Assembly: GCA_023334545.1 (NCBI GenBank)
Contig: JAADVB010000138.1
Span: 1-49,728 of the forward strand
From: Salisapilia sapeloensis
Taxonomy: Eukaryota > Oomycota > Peronosporomycetes > Peronosporales > Salisapiliaceae
Direction: 5' to 3'
Length of the DNA: 49,728 nucleotides
Under the pieces are notes generated by a model, which had not been told where the DNA came from, made no database searches, and saw nothing but the letters and a program-made list of their open reading frames with translations. Within the stretch, counting starts at the first letter, position 1; every line of letters starts with the position of its first letter. Both the position numbers and the translations under genes were made by a program. Of this stretch, positions 8,795 through 21,500 are shown one piece after another.

Positions 8795-11700
8795 ATGGCT
8801 CCACGAGCTTCGTGTGAAGGGTATTTGACGCTACGGACAAGTCCGACGGCACCACCGCCGATGGTGCGTCGATACTGCTTTCTCATCGGCACTGGCTTCT
8901 ACTACTACAGGTATTTCAAGTATCATTGACACTATCCAAAGCAAATAATGAAAATATCTTGGAACTAGTACACAAGATGACGCGTATCACATGATGCGAC
9001 TACGAGGAGAAGTCGATGTCATCGGCGTACAGGAATGGGACGGACGAGCGAATACGCACATTTACCAGAACGGGTTTCTCTTTGCTACTGCACAGAATAA
9101 AGTCTTTTATTGTTATGGCGACACGGCCGTGGACAAAGAAAAGTGGTTGCGAGCGATGCAGACAGCGATTGAAACGACCATGCCACGATTAGACGCTCTT
9201 GGTGCCAATTCCGACCACTCTCTAACCATTGAGGCCATGTCTCCGTCTCCTGTCACTGAGTACACGACCGTCGGAGAAGCGGATGAAACGTGTAAATGCC
9301 CGAATTGCACCGTGGGACTTGATCCACAGGAAACGGTGTATCCTCCCATGGCAAGCCCTGGACCAGCATCCACGACTGCACAAGCTGCTCCACAAGCTCC
9401 TTCTACTGTCCTCTACCGTTGCAACAGTTGCGACGGTCTATTTTGTGCTGCATTCACGACTCACAAGGTACCATTACCTCAGCGGTCCATGTACTATGCG
9501 AAAAAAGTGTGTGATCGATGCTACGACGCTCAGACGTTGGTGAATTATCTCAAGGCAATTGTCGAGAGGCTACGAGCTGGTATCTGCATCTACCCTCGAC
9601 CTTTAAATCCAGACACACCAGTAGATCTGATTAAACCCACGAGACATACACCGGCAGCAGAGATCGCGATTACGATGCTCACAGAAGGCGCGATCACAGC
9701 AGACGAGTGTGAGACGATCTTACGCAAAGATCGACAGTTGCAGGACCACAACAGTGTGGACGAACCGGAAGTGCCGTTGGATATAAAGATATTAGCGTTA
9801 CATCGAGAGTTCCGGTCGAAATCCTTTGGTGTTTATCGTGCTGTGATCCTCTTGCATCGACATTTGGAAAGCGATCCGTTGCTGTTTAAGCCTGTGGTGG
9901 AAAAGCTGCTGCATTTCTCATACTCGCGGATTAATGAAGTCGAACTCTACTGGCCTCAGATCGTCCATGCATACTTGACGACACCAACGTTTGATTTTGA
10001 AAAGATCTTTTGGCTAGATGAACTCATCCTTTCGATCTGTTCGCGATCGATCCATCTAGCACTGCTGTTAAAGTGGCAACTACAAGGTGCATTGGAAGAC
10101 TCGATGGAGCCATACGCTCCGAAGAACATGCAGGACAAGTACGCTCGTGTCATTAGGTTGATGCTAGAGATGGAGTCGCAAGTAGTGGGTGGCGACCGAC
10201 GAGAACTGTTGCAGCGAGACTCGGAGACGAGGTCACCTCGTAGTCGACTTCCGTTGCCGACGGAAGAGCAGATTGGACGTATTGAACGCATGTCACAAGA
10301 AATCGAGGAGTATCGAGTGCAGTCGAAAGTTCGTGAAGAGCGATCGCCGGATAAACTGTCCTCGTCTCGTGATCTGAACAAGACGAATCAACAGCGTTAT
10401 CGAGCGTTTTCCAAGTTCCAACAGCATCTACTCGCGCCAAGAGACGGCTCGGACGTCTTAAATAGTAAAGATGAAGAGGAAGAGAGTGTGGAGAAGCAAG
10501 AGCCGACGCGTATCTTTAGTACATCTACGAGGCGCATGAGTGAAGCGGAGAAAGGTGTCTTGGCACAGCACTTTGCGGATGAATGTGGCTTTGTCGAACA
10601 GATTACGGAGATTGCAGAGCAACTACGCTTCTTGCCTGTAGTTAGCGATCGGAAGAAACTCCTTCCGTCCTATCTAGACAAACTTTCTTTGCCTCCTATG
10701 GCGTATGTCCCATTGGTAAAAGCTACAGATCCGTTTGAACAGATCGTACGTATCCCATCGCAGGAAGGAGCAGCGTTCTCGACTAAGAGTAGAGTGCCTA
10801 TCATGCTCATCTTTGAAGTCATTCGAGGTGGTGTCGAGAGTAAGGAAGAGGAGCTAGGAGCTGGCATCTCTCCAGAATCTGCTGCACCTCTAAGGGAGGA
10901 AGAGGATGATGTGGAGCAGATGATTCGAGATGAAAGTGCGGATGCTTTCCAGGAAGAAGAGACCAAACGAAGAGGAAGTGCGCCTCCGAGTGTCGGCAGT
11001 AAGGATGAAGCGGATGAGAATGAAGGAGACATGTATGACGAAGCTCCGTCGTCATTGGCAAGACGTATGGAGATGGACTTGAACATTTCGAATGGCGAGT
11101 TGACGGAAGAAGCGCAGGACCGAGATCGTATTCGGCGAGAAGATCTTGCGAATGCATTTGGTGAGAGTTGGCAGGCAAAGCGCGAGCGACTGAAGCAGTC
11201 ATCGCCTTACGGTCATGTCGTCGGATGGGACATCGTCTCGATGATGGGCAAGAGTAATGATGACTTACGACAAGAAGTCTTTACCCTCCAACTCGTCCAA
11301 AAGTTCATGCAGATCTTTGCAAAAGCAAGACTACCTCTATGGCTGCGTTTCTATCGTATCATCTCGACAAGTGCATCAACAGGCTTGATTGAAACACTAG
11401 TGGACGCCATGTCGTTAGATGGACTGAAGAAGCGAGATGGGTACGTATCACTACGTCATCACTTTGAACGAGTGTATGGACCTCCTGGATCACCGAGGTT
11501 TGAGGACGCGAAGAAGAACTTTATACAGAGTATGGCAGGGTACTCGCTCGTGTGCTACCTCTTGCAGATCAAGGATCGACACAACGGGAACTTGATGCTG
11601 GATAATGAAGGACACATTATCCACATTGACTATGGGTTCATTCTGGGCATTGCGCCTGGACGAACGGTGACGTTCGAGTCTGCTCCGTTCAAACTGACGA

Positions 11701-12029
11701 CAGAGATGGTGGAGACCATGGGTGGACAGGACTCGGAGGGGTTCCAAGAGTACGTGAACTTGTGTACGCGAGGGTTCTTGGCGTGCCAAAAGCACTGCGA
11801 CGAGATCTGCGATCTTGTCGAAGTGATGGCGAAGCAGTCGCCATATCCGTGCTTCGCTGGGAAGAATATTTCGTACGTCGTGAGTCAACTACGGTCTCGC
11901 TTCCAAGTCGGTCGGTCGCGAGAGAAGACGGTCGGGTATGTCGTGAGCCTCATTCGATGGAGCAATGGGAACCAGAACACGTGGCTGTATGATTACTATC
12001 AACGCATGACGAACGGCATCATGCCGTAA
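8795..12029 (+). CDS. PH and FYVE-like phosphatidylinositol 4-kinase, type III beta class, 1058 aa
   Basis: Two exons, 8795-8910 and 8969-12029, with a 58-nt intron (GTATTT...CTAG). The first exon is needed: it gives the start of the PH domain (EGYLTLRT...VRRYCFLIGTGFYYY), which continues in exon 2 and ends at KEKWLRAM, about residues 8-110. Residues 147-223 carry four Cys pairs (CKCPNC ... RCNSC ... VCDRC) spaced like a FYVE finger but without the usual RRHHCR patch. A helical lipid-kinase-unique/PIK region follows around 270-420, then a low-complexity acidic insert inside the kinase region (about 670-745). The catalytic domain shows DDLRQEVFTLQLVQKF, PLWLRFYRII, the loop DRHNGN (Asp908-Asn913) and HIDYGF (metal-binding Asp926), followed by APFKLT and the type III beta-like YVNLCTRGF. 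It should make PI4P at Golgi or endosomal membranes, with the PH/FYVE-like parts directing location. Confidence 0.93.
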
Positions 12030-12237
12030 CGAATGCAAGAGTTTACATACAACGAAACAGTCTTTTTCAATCTTGTGCGCTTGCAGGTCTTGTGTCGAAT
12101 GCTTTTATCTATTCAAAATCTATTTCAGCCCTTGTGCTCCCAAAGGATAGAAAAGCGTTAGACGAAGCTAACGAACCGAGATCTCGGACGCATCTTCTCA
12201 ACCATCCCTATCATCAAAAGTTAGTAGAGTATCTAGT

Positions 12238-13285
12238 CTATTTCATGGAGGAGTACATACAGCGTCTAGCAAAGATAGAATGTAGAATGGCGAGGAGAAG
12301 AACCAACGCAGTGATGCCCATGACGATTTGCGTTCGAAGAGATGCTTCTCGGAGGCTGCTGATCTTTGGTCCTTCGTCCTGCGCGACAAGCAGATTGAAG
12401 TAGACGGCTGCGACGAGGGTGCAGAGAGCAAAGATACCCCAGATGACGCCCCAGCAGCGACTGGATGTGTGTGTCATCTTGGCGAATACGGACGCGTCGC
12501 TCTGGTTGACACGACGTGAGATGAGGTCGTCCCAGATGTCGTAGACGGAGAAGAGGCAGCTCATGACGCCGATGAATAAGGTAGCGTATTGACAAGGGTC
12601 GGCGTCGGTGGCAAAGTCGAGAGCGAGGAGACCGCCCAGGAGAAGAATGAAGCCAATGTTCAGCAGTCGGAAGTAGTTGTTCTTAGCGTAGAAGATAAAG
12701 ATGACCAGGAAGAAGATAAGGACGAAGGCTGCAATCTCTGAGGCCAATTGATATCCACTGTATCACGCATTGAGTCATCTTTAATAATGTATGTGAGGAT
12801 ATTATGTACCTTGCAATGAGGAGAGCCATGCCCCAGACGCCAGATCCGATGTACCCCTAAGCAAAAGCGATAAAATAGGTTTCTAAAAAAGGGAAAGAAG
12901 AAGACGTACAGCAGAAAGGATGATCCATTGGATACCGCCGACAGTTCTCGTCACACCACCTTCATTCGGCTGGACGTCCATGCTCTTAACCTTACCACCA
13001 GTAAGCCACGCAGCCGTGGCGTGACTCAGTTCATGGAGAAAGACCGTTCTATCGTACCATCAGACAAAGCACAACGAGTAGAGACGCCAAGGTAGAGCAT
13101 ACAGGATCTTAAATGGGTGAAGAATGGCCAGTTTCCATCTATATCAGTAGGTTAAGTCGAGCAATTCAAGGAATCAGGAGTCGAGGCGCAGTGACGTACA
13201 GCTTAAAGATGAGGATTGCGTAGCAGATAATGAGGAAGATGGAGAAGAACTGCTTGTCGTTGCAGCAGTCAAGTGTCCAGTCCAT
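12238..13285 (-). CDS. M50B-like membrane zinc metalloprotease, 275 aa
   Basis: Five exons on the minus strand: 13200-13285, 13103-13138, 12910-13048, 12810-12856, 12238-12757. Introns are 61, 54, 53 and 52 nt, and the joined frame is 828 nt. Exon 2 is only 36 nt. The zinc-binding HExxH is at residues 46-50 (FLHELSHA), followed by TAAWLTGGKV and then QPNEGGVTRTVGG. Several hydrophobic segments follow, mostly in the last exon, including FVLIFFLVIFIFYA and IGFILLLGGLLALDF, with a YDIWDDLI loop. This matches the peptidase M50B-like family, a short relative of site-2 proteases found in fungi, plants and oomycetes. It is expected in an internal membrane; its substrate is unknown. Its 3' end is convergent with PI4K (208 nt apart) and its 5' end faces POP4. 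Confidence 0.9.
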
Positions 13286-13452
13286 GCTGTCGAGTATAAA
13301 GTAGGAGAATGGAGAGGCAGGTACGCTTGAGTACCAAGTGGTGGAGGTTTAGAATGAATTTTTCTGTGACAAGATGGCTTCACAACAATACACTTGCCAT
13401 TTGGTATCCATACAAAGGACAAGTCAATTAAAATACACTTAACACACAAAGA
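13286..13452. promoter_or_regulatory. Short divergent promoter of M50B-like and POP4 genes
   Basis: Only 167 nt lie between the two start codons, so both promoters and leaders must be compressed or overlapping. The region is AT-rich near POP4. No clear initiator or TATA match can be chosen. Confidence 0.4.
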
Positions 13453-14632
13453 ATGGATGGAAAAAAGCGACCTCGAGCCGACTTATTAGCGTCGTTAGAT
13501 GCAGCCTTTGCGTCGAAGCCAAAGCCGAAAGAGTCCAAGTATACTGCATCCACGACTGTGCAGGCTGCAAGTGCGGCATCACAACAGGCGTATCAGCATT
13601 CTAAACGTGGTAAGAATAAGAAGCGCAGAGGACAGAATACTACGCCCATCTCGGCGGAGAAGAAGGCACCGACAGATGTGAAAAATCCTGGCAATGCGAC
13701 CAGCTCCAAGAAGCATCAAGTGGATCCTTTGTATGGGAAGCTGCCGACAGAGGTGCTGTCAATTGGATTGAAGAACTGTTCGTTGCATGCGCAATTGGGC
13801 AAGTCGAAGAAGGTCCAGCGCTCGGGAGCTGTGCTAAACAAGTACTTGGTGCATGCCATGCAACCACTTGCCTCGGGCAATGTGTCTGGCAATAAAAGAG
13901 CTGGAGTCGATCCACCGAATGATATGTTACGAGCGAAGGTGGTGCAACTGGATAATCCGCCGAAGCCCACCGTAAAGCAAGTGGAAGGTATGTCTCAGAC
14001 GGCAAAGCTCATGAGCAGTCGACAGCGGAGAAAGCTGGGTTTGCATCTTATGAAGGGAGAGATGAAGTGCGTTATAGTGCATTACGTGAAAAGGCGATCT
14101 ACTGAAAGTTGCGTAGGGTCGAGGATGCGAAGAAACTACAAGAAATTTGGCAACGGTATGCATGGAGTGTCCTCGAATCCGAGTGGTACGTGTGTATACG
14201 TGTCATATCGTTGATTCGTGCTTATTGGTTGCTAGCTGTGCGTATCGAGATCAGCCAGGCCGTAGTGCTCGACTGGAGAAACTGATGAAACCGATGGATC
14301 TGTCTGGCGCTCCCATCGAAAGTACATGTTCATACTTCCCTAGGACAATCAGATGATCTAACGTCCATATTCTAGTCGTGTCTGCATCTCACCCTTGTAA
14401 CGTCGGGTTAAAGGGAATCATAATGGCAGAGCATCAGAATGTTATCCAGATATGCTCCGTCTCGAGTGGCAAGATTCAGAGTATTTACGGTCTTATTCGT
14501 AATCGTAAAGAAGGTTTTTTAACAGTTCGTTGTCTAGCGCTGCCTCGACGCGACGTGACAATGCGCATTCATGTCCAGGATAGCTGTCAGCTACTAGTGG
14601 ACGGATCGTGGCTTCAGACGCGCATACAGTAG
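13453..14632 (+). CDS. POP4: Ribonuclease P/MRP protein subunit POP4 (Rpp29), 341 aa
   Basis: Four exons: 13453-14066, 14117-14185, 14236-14321, 14376-14632. Introns are 50, 50 and 54 nt, all TAG-ended; the joined frame is 1026 nt. The N-terminal half is Lys/Ala-rich and poorly conserved. SSRQRRKLGL (about 192-201) matches the conserved basic lead-in. The exon 2 helix ends in W-x-x-Y (IWQRY). The Rpp29 barrel then starts with LEKLMKPMDLSGAPIE and continues IVSASHPCNVGLKGIIMAEHQNVIQI, fitting the family pattern D-L-x-G-A-x-[IV] ... S-x-x-P-x-x-x-G-x-x-G-I-[IV]. The C-terminus DGSWLQTRIQ matches the usual G-x-x-x-x-x-R close. Longer than human (220 aa) because of the N-terminal extension. It takes part in tRNA 5' processing (RNase P) and rRNA processing (RNase MRP). 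The exon 2/3 joint lies in a variable loop and is the least certain boundary. Confidence 0.88.
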
Positions 14633-15501
14633 CCGGTATAGACATACAGGTCGAACTGTACGAAGCGTCGCGATGAACAGGCAGTTTGGACACACATGCG
14701 TTCTGCCACCTCGTAACGGGTTGTCCGAACACGAGTATCTTGTGGGTGATGTCGCCTGATCAGCACGCACCCTGTGGTATCATTCGATGCAGAAAGAATC
14801 GTACGCCGTTTTTTCAATAAACAAGTGGATGCGCATGTTGCTAATCAGGCTCAAGTATAGAGTGGCTTGTCGTGTGTTCTCTCGTGCGTAAAGCGATTCG
14901 TCTTGTAGTCGTGTTGGATCGGAACAGTAAAAGACAGGATATAGGCGTGCGACAGCGACTGGGGCGACCTTTTACCATCCAAGCTAGCGTTTGCAGCTTT
15001 TCGGCTGGAGGAGCCACCATTCGGTATTACACCGCTGTCGTCATACCAGCACTCTTTCATTCGACTAACTTATATTCGCTTGATCATTGAGCACATTCTT
15101 TCTAGTCTATTCTAATCCGTTTCCATCTATCAAAAGGCACATCTATCTCGCGTCCTCCCTGTCTATCGACTGAGTAGCAGCGTTCCGAAGCTAAAAAAAA
15201 TCGGCGCCCCATCCCCTGTCGTCTCCTTGTCGACTATACGTTTCTAATCCAGCTCTTTTTCTTCCAATAACCGTCCATCAAACGTGTTTCTAACCAGCTC
15301 CAGTTGAAAAAAAACCACTTGTGGGTGTAACTTTCAGTTCTCCAGCACTCGGTCGCCAAGCAAAGGACCTCTGCCACTCTTTCCATCGCGTACGAGGAGA
15401 TCAGTTGCCTCGTAGAGTACAAGGACGAGTGTACACGAGAAAAGGAAACGACTGAAGGAGCAACATCGTCCCATCTTTGACAGGGCGTCCCGTGAAAAAT
15501 C
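14633..15501 (+). other. Intergenic region and likely 5' leader of the glucan synthase gene
   Basis: About 870 nt between POP4 and the GT48 gene. Short minus-strand frames (67-98 aa) have no domain features. The right half has pyrimidine-rich blocks (around 15100-15130) and an A8 run near 15194 followed by a GC-rich patch, suggesting promoter and leader sequence. No RNA gene is seen. Confidence 0.4.
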
Positions 15502-18500
15502 ATGACTAGTCGCAGGTCGCTCACGAGCACAGGACACGGCGAAGGCGGAAGCCCTCCTAGGGAAAGCGACGCAGTCTACATGACAGAGGCGCTAGAGACC
15601 CAGCGGCAGATGTGTGACGAGGCCATGGACCTCGTCAACCGTGGCGTGGCGCTCCAGAACGCCACGCCGCCCAATGCCCGAGACGCGGAATCCACACTCG
15701 CACGTGCCGTCGAGATCATGGAACAGGCGCTGTCGATACGGTACGGATCGGCAGAAGAGAGGGAAGCTGCCCAGCGTCTGAATAACAAGATGCTTCGGTA
15801 CGTCAAGATGATTAAAAGTCAGCGTAATAAGCAGTCTGCCGTCGGGGGACCAGGCAAGACGAAGCGCTCGGTCGTCAAGCACAACGTATTGGAGATGGAA
15901 CGACCACCGGAAGTGTACGCTCCGTTGGTCCAGATGATGCACAACTCGCCTACGCTAGGTGACATTTGTGCCAGTCTCAAGCGCACCTTTGGCTTCCAAG
16001 AAGGCAACGTGCTGAATCAAAAGGAGCATCTGATCATGCTCTTGACGAATTTCAAAGAGCGTGGGGAAGAAGACGAAGGGAAGAAGAAAAAGAAGAAGAA
16101 GAAGAATCCGACGGAAGAGGAAGCCATGGCGGATTATGAACGTCAGCGTGACCCTCAGTTGGAGATGGAGATGGCGTCCAAGGCAGTCAAAGCCATGCAC
16201 GTTCGCGTCTTTGATAACTACACTAAGTGGTGCAAGTACGTTGGTCAGAAGCCAAAGTTCACGAACGATCCGCTGGTAGACATATCCCTCTTCTTCCTTA
16301 TTTGGGGTGAAGCAGGCAACTTTCGTCAGACGCCAGAACTCCTCTGCTTCTTGCTCCACAACATGCTTCCTATGGCCACGAGCGGCGGGTCCCAGGAGCC
16401 TGGATATTTCTTGGAAACGACCATCCGTCCGATGTACTTAGAAATGAAGCGTGACAATGACAAGAAGACGTCCAAGGGCGCACGTGCCGGTCACGGTCAG
16501 ATCCGTAACTACGACGACATCAATGAGTTCTTTTGGAGCAAAAAGTGTCTCAAGTACAATCTCGAGACGATCGGCCAGGCGTTTGGCACGTACGACAAGA
16601 AGGGTCGTCCGAAGGTCGTGAAGAAGACGTTTCGGGAGAAGCGTAGTTGGTTCCGAGCCATTTTGTCTTTCCGTCGTATATTCTTTTTCAACTGTGCTCT
16701 GTTCATGGCGACACTTGGCTTTGCGATGAACATGGTCCTCATGTGTCCAGACAGTCCGATCATGTACGGCGAGGACATCCAGCCTCTGCAAACAACTGAC
16801 GTGTTCTCAATTCTTGGTCACAAGTATGCTCAGCCGACGCCGGAAGACGGTCTTCCACAAAACGAAGATGATGAGATTACATTTGATCCGGATGCGAAAG
16901 ACGGATGTCTGCCTGCTCGTCTCGCTTCTTGTCTCGGTGTCGAGTACTTTGTCGAAGGAGACACGTTCAGTACGTTGCCAATCGACTTCAAGACGCTGCT
17001 GCAGGTCGTGCCGTTCACGGACTGTCTGAGTAAGCAAGTGGGCCGCTGCAGTTGCTACCACGACACGATCAACAAGTGCTTTGAGCAGTCCGGTACGGCC
17101 GACATGATCGACCCTGACACGCTCGCAGCATCCGAAGTAACGTACGATCAGAGCAAGTGTCTTCCGGACTGGAAGAAGCGTGTGGAACAGATTCTGGACG
17201 ACAATGACGACGGGTACTTGAACTGCAAACAGTGCAGCATCGATCCGTCGAGTCTAATCTCCGATCCTATGCGTCTCGTTCAGATGTTTCAAGGTATCAT
17301 TGACTTTGGACGTAAGGACATGGGTGTCTTGTGCATGGGTTTCGGCGTTGCGTTCCTAGTCCTATTTTGCGTCTTGGAGCTACAGAACCGTTTCTTCAGT
17401 GGCTTTGGCATTGGTTTCACTGGTCGTAAACTGCCTCTTCCGATCTCGATCTGGTGCAGGAACATTGGCTTTTGGATCATTCTGTTGATCATCAAATTGA
17501 TCTTTGACTATCAATTCGTCATCAAGAGTCTAGTCGAGACGTCGTTCTTCATCTGGAACGCAGATGAAGACGACTACCTTCAGTACTCGCACTTTATGAT
17601 CCAGTTCTCTTTCCACAACATTGCCTTCTTGCTCTTCTTGTGGGTCCCTGCATGGGTCGTCTTCATGTACGACGCACAGATCTTTTACTCGATCTTATCC
17701 GTCATCTACGGTTCATTCACGGGTTTCAACCTTCGCATTGGTGAACTTCGGTCGTTCCGTATCTTGCGACTGACGTTCAAGTCGATCCCGGGCGTCTTTA
17801 ACAAGAAGATTGTACCGAATATCCTCGAGACGGAGCAAAAGAAGAAGCGAAGGAAGAAGAAGGATAACAAGTCGGGTCCAGATGACGTTGCCATGCCCGT
17901 ACGTCGCTTTGAACGCGTGTCCATGTCCCAAGGCTCCAAGCCCTTGACGGTCAAGGCTGTCAAGTACAGTAGTCTGTTGGAGCAACGAGAAGACGATGTG
18001 TATAGCGAGATGCGGACGCCGAACGCCGGAGAGGACGAGACGTCTTCTCAAGTGAGTCGATCGTCCCACATGGGCTCCATCACTGGTGTCGCTGGTGCCG
18101 AGTTTGAACGCACGATTCCATTCGCCATGGCCTGGAACCGTTGTCTCGCGAGTCTGCGTGAAGCGGATGTGATCAGCGACCGAGAGCTGAATGTGCTGAG
18201 CTACTTGATTGACAGTAAAGACACGTCTGGTCGAAAGTTATACCCGCCTGCGTTCCTCACGGCTGGCAAGTTGGACGAATCGATTGACATTGTCTTGGAG
18301 TGTGCTGCCTTGTACGATAAACTCAAGACGGATAAGAAGAAGAAGGACAAGACGTTGCAAAAGATTGAAGTGACGATGCGCGAGCGTCTGATTAAGGACG
18401 ACTTGCGGATGGAATCGATCATTGGATCGTACAAGTTCTCGTCTCAAGTGCTGCGTATCCTTCTCGGAGATGAACATAAGGAGCTGGATGACTGCTTTGC

Positions 18501-21500
18501 CTTCATGGAAGAGATGGTTGCGAATAAACAAGTGCTCAAGGCATTGAATCTTGGCAACTTGTACCAGACACGCGCGGCGTTGGCAGAACTGATGAAATCC
18601 ATCCTTGAAGTGCCAAAGAAGTCGACGGAATCGAGCATCAAGTTCCAACGCGCGCTGTACAAGGTGATTGACTCGGTCGAGAACGTCATTGGATGCCTCA
18701 AGGTCATGCTCGGCAAGCAAGAGACGCTCGTGCAGATCCTGAACGACACGCCTTTGAAACCGAACTCGTTCTTCTTCCCTGGAGACGGACAGTACTATGC
18801 CAGTCTTCAGCTGCAGAAGATTGTCAACTCGGAAGCAGCTCTGGATATTGTCTCTCGAGCCTACCAATTGCTTACGGTGGACAACTTTGATGCCGAACCA
18901 AGGTCGGAGGAAGGACGTCGACGTCTTCGATTCTTTGCCAACTCGCTCTTTATGAGTATGCCAGAAGCACAGCCGATTCGAAAGATGCACTCCCTCACGG
19001 TGTCGACACCGTACTATAGCGAAATTGTCATGTACTCGATCAAGGACTTGACCACCGTCAACGACGACAGTGTCAAGCTTCTCTATTACCTCCAGACAGT
19101 CTACGAGTACGAGTGGGAGAACTTGCTGGAGCGTATTGGCGCCAAGGACATTGCCGAGGCGTTAAAGAAGCACCCGGAAGAGGTGCAGCTGTGGGCTAGT
19201 TACCGAGGTCAGACGCTTGCGAGAACTGTGCGTGGTATGATGTACAATGAGGACGCCATCCGGTTCCTCCACTGGCTCGAGATTGGTGAAAACGAAGTCA
19301 TGCACCAGTACGGATGTCCGTGCAACAAGTGCAAGCGTCTGGATGAGATGGTTGCGCTTAAGTTCAACTACGTCTGTACGTGTCAGATCTATGGCAAGCA
19401 AAAGGACGAACAGAAGCAACAGGCGACGGACATTGACTTTTTACTCAAGAAACACCCGAGTCTGCGTGTGGCCTATGTCGATGGACCGAAGAAGGTCAAG
19501 GACGGCCCGCCCAAGTTCTTTTCGGTGCTCGTACGCTCTGTGGAAGACAAGGTGCAGGAGATCTATCGTGTGGAACTCCCGGGTGACCCGATCATTGGAG
19601 AAGGTAAGCCGGAAAACCAGAACCACGCCATCATCTTCTCTCGTGGTGAGCTCCTCCAATGTATCGATATGAACCAAGATGGGTACTTCGAGGAATGTCT
19701 TAAGATGCCCAACTTACTCGCGACCATGGATGACCACAAGGACAAGCGCCCGTTGACGATCATTGGTTTCCGTGAACACGTTTTCACGGGCGGTGTCTCC
19801 AACTTGGCTAGTTTCATGTCCATTCAGGAACTGTCCTTCGTGTCGCTTGGTCAACGTATGCTCGCTCGATTCAGCGTCCGTCAGCACTATGGTCACCCCG
19901 ATATCTTCGACAAGCTCTTCGCTATGACGACGGGAGGTACTGCCAAGGCTTCCAAGGGTATCAACCTGTCAGAAGATATTTTTGCCGGTTTCAACACGAC
20001 GCTACGTGGTGGACGTGTCTCTCACGAAGAGTTCATCCAAGTCGGCAAGGGCCGTGATGTCGGTATGCAACAACTGGCGCAGTTCGAGGCCAAGCTGTCG
20101 TCTGGTGCCGGTGAGTGTGTCGTGTCTCGCGATGCCATGCGTATGGCTTCTCGTCTTGACTTCTTCCGTCTCCAGTCGTGGTTCTACGGTAACTTGGGAT
20201 GGTACTTTACCCAGACGCTAACTGTTATCGGTATCTACTTCTTCATCTACGGTAAAGTGTACATGGCCCTAAGTGGTATGGACGAGTACTTCCTCAGCCA
20301 CGGTGGCATTGGTATCGGAGGTACGTTGAACACTTCGTGGGCGTTCCAGTTCGGCTTCCTGCTTGTGATCCCTGTCATTGCCGTCGTCGGTGTCGAACGT
20401 GGTTTCCGACACGGATTCTCGTACTTGCTATGGAACTGTCTAACGCTCGGTCCGGTCTTCTTTACCTTCCAAATGGGTACTCGTATGCACTACTTCGACC
20501 GTACGCTCATTCACGGTGGTGCCAGATACCGTGCCACCGGTCGTGGTTTCACGATCAAGCACGAGAAGTTCGCTGAGCTCTTCCGATTCTACGCTTTCAC
20601 ACACTTTTACCGTGGTGTCGAGTTAGTCTTCCTGCTGATTTTGTTTGCTGCCTACGGAACGTTCTCTTGGTGCAATTGTTCATGGCGACTGGATGAAGAC
20701 TTTTACCAGAATGTCCAGCCGTCTGCACTCGAATGGAAGACGCGATGCTATGCCAACCACTACCAGACGTGTGTGCTCCCGACGAACCAGAACTATGGCA
20801 TTATGTCCTTCTCTCTGTGGATCATTGCTGCAACCTGGCTATGGGCTCCGTTCTTCTTCAACCCGAGCGGATTGGACTGGGACAAGGTCATCGAAGACTA
20901 CACGGACTGGCAGAACTGGCTCAAGACGACGAACGACTCGGCCGAGTCGTGGTTTGGCTGGTGGTCGAGCGACTTGGAGTACCTCGAACACTCTTCGTTC
21001 GGCGCGCGCTTCTTTTCCATGCTGCGCAAGACTCGCTTCTTGCTACTGGCGCTTGGTATCTACCTCCAACTAGCTTACAAGGCGTACTTTGAGAACCAGA
21101 ACAGGGTCATTACGGCCGATGACAACATGGTGACGTACATTCTGGCAGCCACGGTCATTGTCATCTTCGTCTTGCTCGTCTGCGGAGGCTATATGGCGAG
21201 TCGGATAACCAAGAAGATGTCCATGAAGCAACGCAAGCTTCGAAAGACGAAGTTCCTGCTCACGTGTCTGCTGCTGCTCATTGCCTTTGTCAGTCTGACG
21301 GTGCTCACCATTGCCAACGTGCTCGAATGCATCCTCATTCTGATGCTCGCGACGTACTGGTTCATGCAGTTGTGTATCTACCGACTGCAGTACCACCACA
21401 TTGTCGTGCGAGCGCTTGCTCGAGCATACGACCGTTTCGTTGGCTGGATCGTCTTCGGCCCCATACTCTTCATCGCCATGTTCCTCCCGTTCATTAGCTC

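Noticed and set aside
8701-8892. 63-aa minus-strand open frame starting MPMRKQYRR
   Set aside because: It is antisense to the first PI4K exon (8795-8910), whose plus-strand reading completes a PH domain.
16081-16106. AAG run that might be assembly or slippage artefact
   Set aside because: The frame continues intact on both sides with conserved GT48 sequence, so it is a real Lys8 tract.
18238-18990. 250-aa minus-strand frame inside the glucan synthase
   Set aside because: Antisense to a strongly conserved coding region; no motif of its own.
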